DNA of 64,000 nt from Solenopsis invicta (Eukaryota; Arthropoda; Insecta; Hymenoptera; Formicidae): NCBI RefSeq assembly GCF_016802725.1, contig NC_052671.1:24801728-24865727 (forward strand), in the 5' to 3' direction. Shown here piece by piece: positions 57,227 to 64,000 of the stretch. Below the pieces are notes generated by a model, which saw nothing but the letters and a program-made list of their open reading frames with translations, searched no databases and had not been told where the DNA came from. The stretch's first letter is position 1. Each line of letters opens with the position of its first letter. Made by a program: the position numbers and the translations under genes.

Positions 57227-58990
57227 CTAGAAACGCGTGCTTTGTGTGCGTTTTAAAATTGATCTAGGTAAAGTATTATAATGCTTGCTTTCGTATTCTA
57301 ACGTTTCTCTCTTTTTGCTCCGTTTCCTTTTTACAGTATATAATATTATCCCTATTGCAACTGCTACGATTATCAACATGGTAACGCTGCTTGTTGCCAT
57401 AGGGTAAATAAAGTTTTTTGATTGAAAATACGGAGTGTCAAGACCCTCATTTAATTCTTTTAACTTAGTTTCTAAATTTTTTAATTTTGGATGGTCTTGC
57501 ACTATTCTTTCTATTTTTATTTGAGACATATTCATTTTTTCTTGCGTTATTTCTTTCGGTAATGAAATATTGTAATCTGGCATGTATGCCTCAATTTTTG
57601 TCTCGTTTAATATTTTAGGTGATTGTAGTGTTACCTCTTGTGTTAATAATTTGCAATTATTTTTTAATGTGATTTTACCTGTATTTTCAATCGTTCTCTT
57701 TATTTTCCCGTGGTCTTTACATTGGATGATTATTGATTGTTTTCTTGTTGTCGAGTATAACCATGAATGCGGATTACCTAGAGGTATCCAAATTGTGTTA
57801 TTAGAAGTTACTAATCTTATTTCGCAATTGTCGCTTTGTACTTTATTTTCTACGTATATCTCTATCTCGCATGTTGGACTTGTGTTTAGGCGTTGTATTG
57901 AAAAGTTTTCTTCGCATAAGTATTTTCTATCTATATTCTTACATGTATTTAAGTTGTTTTGTAAGAGTGTAGTATATGAGCGTTTTTCTGTGCTAATCGC
58001 TATTACCGGATTTTTTATTTTAATGATAGCATATTGGTTTTCATTTCTTGGTATGGGTAATGCAATTACGTTAAGTATGCTATATTCCGTGTGTGAAATT
58101 AACGGAAATTTTAATATCGTAAATATTTTACCGTTATTATAGTATGCGTTTATTGTGGTTATTTTTTCGATTTCAAACCATTTATTTATGTTAATCCGAA
58201 ATGGAAAATAAAGTCCTTCCGGTAATTGCAAGTTTGCTTCCTTTAGACTATCTATTACACTTGTTACTGGCGTTAATTGTGGGTGTAGTATCCCTTGTTT
58301 TATTAATACTAAATAGTCTGCTATGTCTTTTGTGTCACGTTTTAAATTTCCTAATATCGCGTTGATTACTAGAAAGTGTTCGTGTATGTTGTTTTGTCTG
58401 TCATTGAATTTTAGTTGTTGGCTTAAATTTTTCGTCACGTTTCCGAGGAGGTCTTCATTTTTTTGTATTGTTTCTTCGGTTTTATCTATGTGGGCTATTG
58501 TCTCTTGTAGTATCTTAATTTGGTTTTTCGTCGCGTGTTGTATTGTCTGTTGTTCGTTTTGTAATAAAATTAATTGTTCATTAAAAAATTTTTCGTCATT
58601 TGCGTCCATTGTGCCGAACAGAGATTTCGCAATGGTTTCTATTCCATCAATTATACCTCTTCTTTCTATCCGTGATGGTTGGTACATTAATTTTATTTTT
58701 TCCATCTTTTTATTTATTTCTTCGAAATCTCTTTTTGCTATTTCGTTAGAGGTTGTCGCATGTTTCTTTGTGCGCGAATGCGAGTAGTTGGCACATGTTT
58801 TTTGTTTTTTGCATGTAATCATGTAATTGCTCTTGTCGTTTTATTAGTGAGGTAAAGTCTATTTCTATAACTATTTTCCATGTTGATTCTAATGGGTGTA
58901 ATTCTCCTAATTTTTCATAATATATTCCTGGATGGTGAGTGAATTCTTCTACTTCGTACGGCTCGTTGCTCGTTGATTCTCTTACATCTT
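57227..58990 (-). pseudogene. env: Errantivirus-type Env, frameshifted
   Basis: The 531-codon frame (58822-57227) has a basic cleavage site (RIERR) followed by the hydrophobic GIIDGIETIAKSLFG, a fusion-peptide arrangement of the baculovirus F / errantivirus Env group. A transmembrane helix (TMLIIVAVAIGIILYTV) lies near the C-terminus, with a short basic tail. N-terminal conserved text (YYEKLGELHP, near 58900) continues in another frame, so an indel near 58765 breaks the gene. Env of this group makes particles infectious between cells. As it stands, this copy cannot give a full-length protein. Confidence 0.8.
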
Positions 58991-59119
58991 CTGATAAGGT
59001 GGGATTTTGTTTCGTTTCCTGTACGCTGGTCCATATGGTATATAACCTGTAATCATCCGGTTACATATTATCGTATTTTATTCCGTGGATCCTCTTCTTG
59101 GCACTGGTTGTGCCGTCTT

Positions 59120-59143
59120 TATATTTTACTCGGTTTATCAGTC
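59120..59143 (+). promoter_or_regulatory. Candidate core promoter of the acidic gene
   Basis: TATATTTTA at 59120-59128 and an initiator word TCAGTC at 59138-59143 lie upstream of the ATG at 59175. The spacing is slightly short (about 20 bp). Confidence 0.3.
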
Positions 59144-59174
59144 TTCTCGTCGCTTTTGTCGAGTGTCTGAGAAA

Positions 59175-60044
59175 ATGTCTCGTCTCCCGTACATTGAGGC
59201 AATTTCGGTCGTTAGGGAGGAATCTCCTATTAATATATGGGATCGGTTTACTCTTCCCGATACAGTGTGTGATTGTTATGAGGAGCCGTTCGAATTTGAT
59301 GAGGTTCCTGGCGTGCTTCCTGAGCCTGGGCCGGAGGTACTCTCGGATGACGAAAGTTCGTCTGATGATAATTGTTCTCTGCATTCTGCAGAGACAGTTT
59401 TGTTAGATGATTTTGATTTTGGAGGTGCTCTTCCTGGCAGATCCTGGAGAGGTTCTGGTGAGTTTCTCTAAAGTCTTTGAACTCTCTTTCTCTCTCTTTT
59501 CGACTATCAGGTTCTTTTACCTGGTGTCGCTTTCCTCTGATAATTTTTTATTCTGCTGGTTCAGCTTTGATTATTTTTTCTTCTTGCGACTTCTGTTCTT
59601 TATTTCTTCTCAGTTGTTCTTTGACTGCTACGTGGTTTGCATAAAGGGAATATGTTTGATTTAGTGCCTGAGCCGGATGTGGAGCTCGAGACGGGTGTTA
59701 TCGGGGATATCGGGGATCCTGGCGTGGATCCCGAGCTCTTAGAGCTGCATTTCGCCGCGGAAGTTCCTGATGAGGTCCGCGATGATGAGGAATTTCCTCA
59801 TCTCCTAGACGTTCGTCCTTCCGATGATGAGTCGGAGGGCGATGGGGAGCTTGGCGATGATCCCATACTCGACGAGTTTCCCGATGATTTCGAGGGTGAC
59901 GTCGGTAACATTGACTTTATCTTTCCCGAAGAAGTGAATGGTGAACATAACGTTCAATTCTTGCTGGATCCGGATTTTCCTCCAATGTTCGTTATGGACA
60001 ATTCCGATGTGGAGGAAGACGAGGACGAGGTCCTCTCTGACTGA
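59175..60044 (+). CDS. Highly acidic two-exon protein of unknown function
   Basis: Exon 1 is 59175-59457 and exon 2 59647-60044. TCTG/GTGAGT is a strong donor and CATAAAG/GG the acceptor. The 189-bp intron is T-rich. Joining keeps the frame and predicts about 226 residues. An in-frame upstream ATG at 59085 exists. The protein is full of Asp, Glu and Pro (LSDDESSSDDN, PSDDESEGDGELGDD, SDVEEDEDEVLSD), with SDDE blocks typical of casein-kinase-2 sites. I recognise no fold. Its direction is opposite to the errantivirus pol and env that flank it. It may be cargo, a separate insert, or a host gene. An antisense Arg-rich frame (59384-59061) is probably its shadow. Confidence 0.5.
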
Positions 60045-60287
60045 GTAGTTTGGTATAAGGAAACGTTTAGTTTGTAGTGCAGTTAGTTATAGTTTAGTGT
60101 AGTGACTTCTGTTTTATTTTGTCCTTCTCCTTTGGTTTATACTTCAATTTTTTGGACTGTGGATTACTCCTGGGTTATTGGATTTTTCCCATCTTTTTGG
60201 TGAGTTTATTATGTTTACGTTATTCTTTCTTTTGTATATAAGTATGTATATAGTTGTATATATAAATTTTTCCCCCTTTTTTTTGTA

Positions 60288-60324
<37 letters not shown>

Positions 60325-60362
60325 TTTTCAATATTTATTTTATTTTTGTTGCTCGCGTCGCG
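60045..60362. other. 3' flank of the acidic gene with (TTA)n tract
   Basis: T-rich sequence with a TTA repeat at about 60290-60320. No gene. It ends at the integrase stop on the other strand. Confidence 0.4.
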
Positions 60363-62030
60363 TTAATGATTTATAAATAATTTTAATCTGTTTGCGTGTA
60401 CGCGTATTTCCTTTCGGCCTTTCTTTATCGTAAGATTTATGTCACTGTGTTTCTTGATCACAGTGTATGGTCCTGTCCATTTCGAGTCAAGTTTTTTCGA
60501 TCTTCCTCGTCGTAGGGTTTCATCAAACAGTAGTACTTGATCTCCTATTCGAAAATTTTCTTCGTTGATTTTTTTGTCAAATTGGAGCTTTGCTTTTTGT
60601 TTTTCTTCTTTTAATTTTTCTCTTGCCACTTGATTTGAAGCTCTTATTCATTCTCGCACTTCTTGTGCATAATCATCGTATGTATATTCTTGTTTCGGCG
60701 GTTTTGTTAACGCCGTGGGCATGGTTGCCTGATATCCGTACAATAATTCGAATTTCGACCCCCTGGCGTCGGCGTTCTTATTTATTTTACCAGCCTTGTG
60801 AATTATTTCGTAATCGTATTCTTCTAATTAAGTCGCCATCTGATTAATTGAGAACCCGGATCGTTTACATTGAATAGCCATATCAATGGTTTGTGATCCG
60901 TGATAATTTTAAATTTTGTACCGTATACATATGGTCGGAAATGTTTAACAGCCCAGACTATGGCCAATAGTTCCTTTTCGGTCGTATTGTAGTTCTGCTC
61001 GGCTTTTGTTAACACTCGGCTTGCATATGCGATCGGCTGATCCTGGCCTACGATCCCTTGCGAGAGTACGGCTCCAATGGCGTAATCTGATGCGTCCGTC
61101 GTGACGATAAACTCCGCGTTGAAGTCTGGATACTTCAGTACGGGTGCCGTTATTAATTTATTTTTCAATGCATCAAATGCATTCTGTTGATCGTTCGTCC
61201 ATTCAAATTTTTCTCCCTTTTTCATTAATTTTGAGAGCGGTTTGGCGATCTTTGAAAAATTTTCTATAAATTTTCTATAATATCCTGCTAATCCTATAAA
61301 AGCTTGAATTTCTTTTACTCGACGAGGAGTCGGAAATTTGCTTACAGCTTCGAGCTTGAATGGATCTGGTGAGATCCCCTTTTCTGTTATAATGTGTCCC
61401 AAATATATCACTTCCTTTCTTAGAAATTCACATTTGTCAGGTTGTAGTTTTAGATTACATTTCCGTAGTCGTTTAAATACTTCAATCAATCGTTTATTAT
61501 GTTCTTCTAAACTCGAACCGTATATTACGATGTCATCGAGGTATACTAGACATTTTAGTCCTTGCAATCCTGTCAAAATACTATTCATTAGGCGTTGGAA
61601 TGTTGCAGGCGCATTCTTCAATCCAAACGGCATTCGATTAAATTCGTAATGTCCGTGCGCTGTCGAGAATGCTGTTTTTGATTTATCATTTTCGGACATT
61701 GGGATTTGATGATATCCCGATGCCAAATCTAGTGTTGAGAAATATTTCGCATTTCCTAGCTGGTCCAAGATGTCAGTGATATTGGGTATTGGAAACGAAT
61801 CTCCAATTGTTAAATCATTTAGTTTTCGAAAATCGACTACGATGCGTAATTTTGATTTGCCTGACGCATTTAATTTTTTGGGGACTACGAGTAATGGCGC
61901 ATTCCATTGACTTGTGCTCGGCTGTATTATTTCTTGGTCTAGCATGTTTTTTATTTGCTTATTTACTTCGATTTTATGTTTTTCGGGTAATCGGTACGGT
62001 CTGACATTTAGCAGAAGAGCACTCACTGCT
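60363..62030 (-). pseudogene. pol: Errantivirus-like RT-RNase H joined to integrase C-terminus
   Basis: RT starts near VRPYRLPEKHK (about 62000) and has VDFRKLNDLTIGDSFPIP, an intact YLDDIV and the following EEHNKRL. RNase H has TTDASDYAIGAVLSQG, TEKELLAIVWA and ITDHKPL. A TAA at about 60824-60826 follows RWRLN. Beyond it the text runs to NKNADA and jumps directly to KFELLYGYQATMPTAL, an integrase C-terminal region. The protease-to-integrase order therefore lacks about 1 kb, the zinc-binding domain and the whole catalytic core of integrase (join near 60767). The tail (60629-60363) has the GPY-type WTGPYTVI motif. Confidence 0.85.
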
Positions 62031-62035
62031 TGAGG

Positions 62036-63711
62036 CCATGATCTGCACAAAATTTAAAGGAAAGGCAATGACGGATTTCCAAACACGGGATATAAGAAGT
62101 TACGAACAATTAAAAAGAGAGCTAGAAAATGAATATTTAAGTAAACGAAACACTGCGCATTTACAAATCGAATTTAACTCACTAAAACAAAAAAGTGGAG
62201 GAAGCGCACAAGACTTCGGACGCCGAGTAGATAAACTGGCAATGGATCTGTACGAATCAATGGAAGAGGGCAAGGAGCACACTCAAGAACAACAACGAGC
62301 CATTTTAGAAAGCATTAGAGAACAAGCCCTCCATAATTATCAAACCGGATTGCACGAGGATATCAAGCTCCTCGTACGCGCACAGCGATATCCGACGCTA
62401 GCCGAAGCGATAACCGGTGCAACGGCCGAGGAAAAAATTAAAGGCCCAGGCAATCGAAATCCGAATTTCTATCCAAGGAATAGATTAGAGTCCCAAAAAC
62501 AGATCTCGTATAGAAAACCGCAATGCAAAAAATGCGGGAAAACCGGGCACTACGGACAGGACTGCCGTAGTAGCCGATATACAAACCGCTTCTCATTACC
62601 GAGACCGGACAATCGCTCTCACATAAATACTTTCGAAAAATATTGCAATCATTGCAAGAAGAAGGGGCACACCCGCAAGGAATGTTGGTGGCTAAACAAT
62701 TAAAGAGGCATCGCAACGAAAGAAACAAAAACATACCAAAACGGTAAAAATAATAAAACAGAAAAAATACGAGCCATAAAAAACTCGGGCGCACAAAGCA
62801 GCGAAGAAGAAGAGAAGGAAGAGCCAAATAAGATAACAACGCCGCCGCGTATCGAGTATCACATGCGACACGCGCCAAGGGAAGTTACCGGGCTGGATAT
62901 GATATCGCTGCCGGTAAAAGAGGCCCAAAGAAATCATATTGCTTTCTTGTTCGACACAGGGGCAACGATCTCAATTATAAAATTGAAGACATTAAAAGAT
63001 GAAACTATAATACAAGATGAAAAAATAAAACTAACTGGGATAACAGGCAATTCGATTACTACACTTGGGAAAATGTATCTACATATACAGGTACGAGATG
63101 CAAAAATAAGCCACCCAGTATACGTAATTAAAGACAACTAACCTCTAGAGTACGATGGAATACTCGGGGCCCACTTTGTCAGGAAAAATAATATGACATG
63201 CGATTATGGATCGAGAAAAGTGACCATTGGCCAAACAAGCTTCAACTTATTTCCATATCGAAGGATAATACTAAAACCACGAAACGAAACTATCGTACAA
63301 GTGTCAACAAATCAAAATAAAATTGGTATAATCAAATCAGAAGAATTAAAAACAGGAGTCTATATCGGATGCTGCTTGGTAGAACCAAATGAGTTCACGT
63401 GCTCCGCGAGTATATTAAATACTACGGAAGAAGAAATAGATATCCAAGCACCACAGGTAAAAATCGAGGAATTAATATGTGAAGATACTCTCGAAAAATC
63501 AATAAATAAAATCGAGAAGAGAGACGCACCAAAAATTTCAAGAAAAGAGCAAATAAATAACCTCTTGAGAATAAGCCATTTAAATGAAGAAAAGAAGAAA
63601 ACTCTCTTAAATATTTGCGAAGAATTTAGCGATATTTTCCACTTAGAAGGAGAACGGCTAACGTACACCTCTAAGGTTTCGCACGAGATAAAAACACGCG
63701 CGGATACAGCA
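62036..63711 (+). pseudogene. gag-pol: Inverted gag-protease-pol N-terminal segment
   Basis: This runs opposite to the adjoining pol. Gag (62038-62703) lacks its N-terminus and ends with two zinc knuckles, CKKCGKTGHYGQDC and CNHCKKKGHTRKEC. The protease region (62863-63141) has LFDTGATISI and a TAA at about 63139, after which YDGILGAHF continues in frame. The part to 63711 has the pre-RT text LNICEEFSDIFHLEG and stops at HEIKTRAD, exactly before the RT text found on the minus strand at 62000. The segment thus looks like the missing 5' half of the neighbouring element, flipped. About 30 bp of filler sits at the join (62005-62036). Confidence 0.8.
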
Positions 63712-64000
63712 AGTGTTTTTGTACATATAATTCTTTTGATTATTTTATTTATAAAAGTATTCAAGTAAATACAATTTAATTCTTTGAGAGATATCTTATT
63801 TATTTTATCATTCTATATTACATAAAATATCTTCTAAACCTGTAACAATTTTTGAATAATTGTACTTCAATAATTATAAGCAATAGTATTAAGATGAATC
63901 TATTGGTGTAAAAAAAAAGTACATTGTTACTGTTGAAAAAAATTATGCAATTTGCAATACGCAACGACATTTGTTTTTTTAAACAATTTATTTTCTTTAC
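63712..64000. other. AT-rich flank
   Basis: No gene or terminal repeat is visible up to the window edge. Confidence 0.4.

Noticed and set aside
57571..58787. Hydrophobic plus-strand ORFs (membrane-protein-like)
   Set aside because: They are antisense to env, whose minus frame has the cleavage site and transmembrane helix expected of the family.
59061..59384. Arg-rich minus-strand ORF as an errantivirus accessory protein
   Set aside because: It mirrors the acidic plus-strand exon (Asp/Glu codons read as Ile/Leu/Arg in reverse); the plus frame continues through a splice junction, so the minus frame is more likely the shadow.

Overview
The window is a transposon-dense piece of a eukaryotic nuclear genome, almost certainly an insect and most likely an ant or another hymenopteran. 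The evidence is the mix of Tc1/mariner, errantivirus-like, Copia and R1-clade-like elements, a short CCTAA (TTAGG-type) telomere-like run, long TA and TG microsatellites, and no bacterial gene organisation. Host-type coding sequence is scarce. There are two exons of a fatty-acid-synthase-like ketosynthase region on the minus strand (22120-22367 and 55999-56170), about 33.6 kb apart, with most of the transposon load between them. There is an intact one-exon Tudor-domain ORF (8097-8765), and an unusual acidic two-exon plus-strand gene (59175-60044) that sits between the pol and env remnants of an errantivirus-like element.

Layout. 1-593 is the end of an errantivirus-type LTR. 594-7224 is a 6.6-kb imperfect palindrome with a DD34E Tc1-like transposon (2298-6088) at its centre; the symmetry runs past the transposon ends into flanking DNA. 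7225-8900 holds the Tudor ORF with its own TATA-type promoter. 9054-9982 is an internally deleted mariner. 10628-13507 is a long LTR-like element bounded by TGTTACGTCC/GGACGTAACA, with a promoter, a 52-bp minisatellite and an apparently spliced ORF. 13586-17577 is a Copia polyprotein with three frameshifts. 17.6-25.7 kb is AT-rich, with a 1.2-kb inverted-repeat element carrying a 5S-rRNA-like segment, a second mariner (20356-21676), FAS exon 2, a hAT-like MITE and a tRNA-like remnant.

25698-35006 is a degenerate minus-strand Gypsy element with about 1.76-kb LTRs, gag, pol and a second gag-like zinc-knuckle ORF downstream of integrase. 35071-36966 is an LTR of a related element. 37015-39683 and 51736-54194 are two copies of a DD41D (rosa-like) transposon, each with one different nonsense codon and with 7 versus 2 copies of an internal 41-bp repeat. 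42810-46810 is a retroposed element (14-bp target-site duplication, poly-A on the minus strand) made mainly of tandem stem-loop repeats, with a 5'-truncated R1-like LINE nested inside it (16-bp duplication). 46966-47545 is a 41-bp minisatellite. 48688-50110 is a second LTR-like copy. 50161-55727 is a train of four TA-flanked elements.

56449-63711 is a scrambled errantivirus-like provirus: LTR, env, the acidic gene, an integrase-deleted pol on the minus strand, and gag-protease-pol N-terminus joined in the opposite orientation.

Almost every mobile-element ORF is visibly disabled. The exceptions that stay open are the Tc1-like transposase, the Tudor ORF, the acidic two-exon gene and the shortened mariner ORF. 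Family assignments rest on motif recognition by eye; no similarity search was run.
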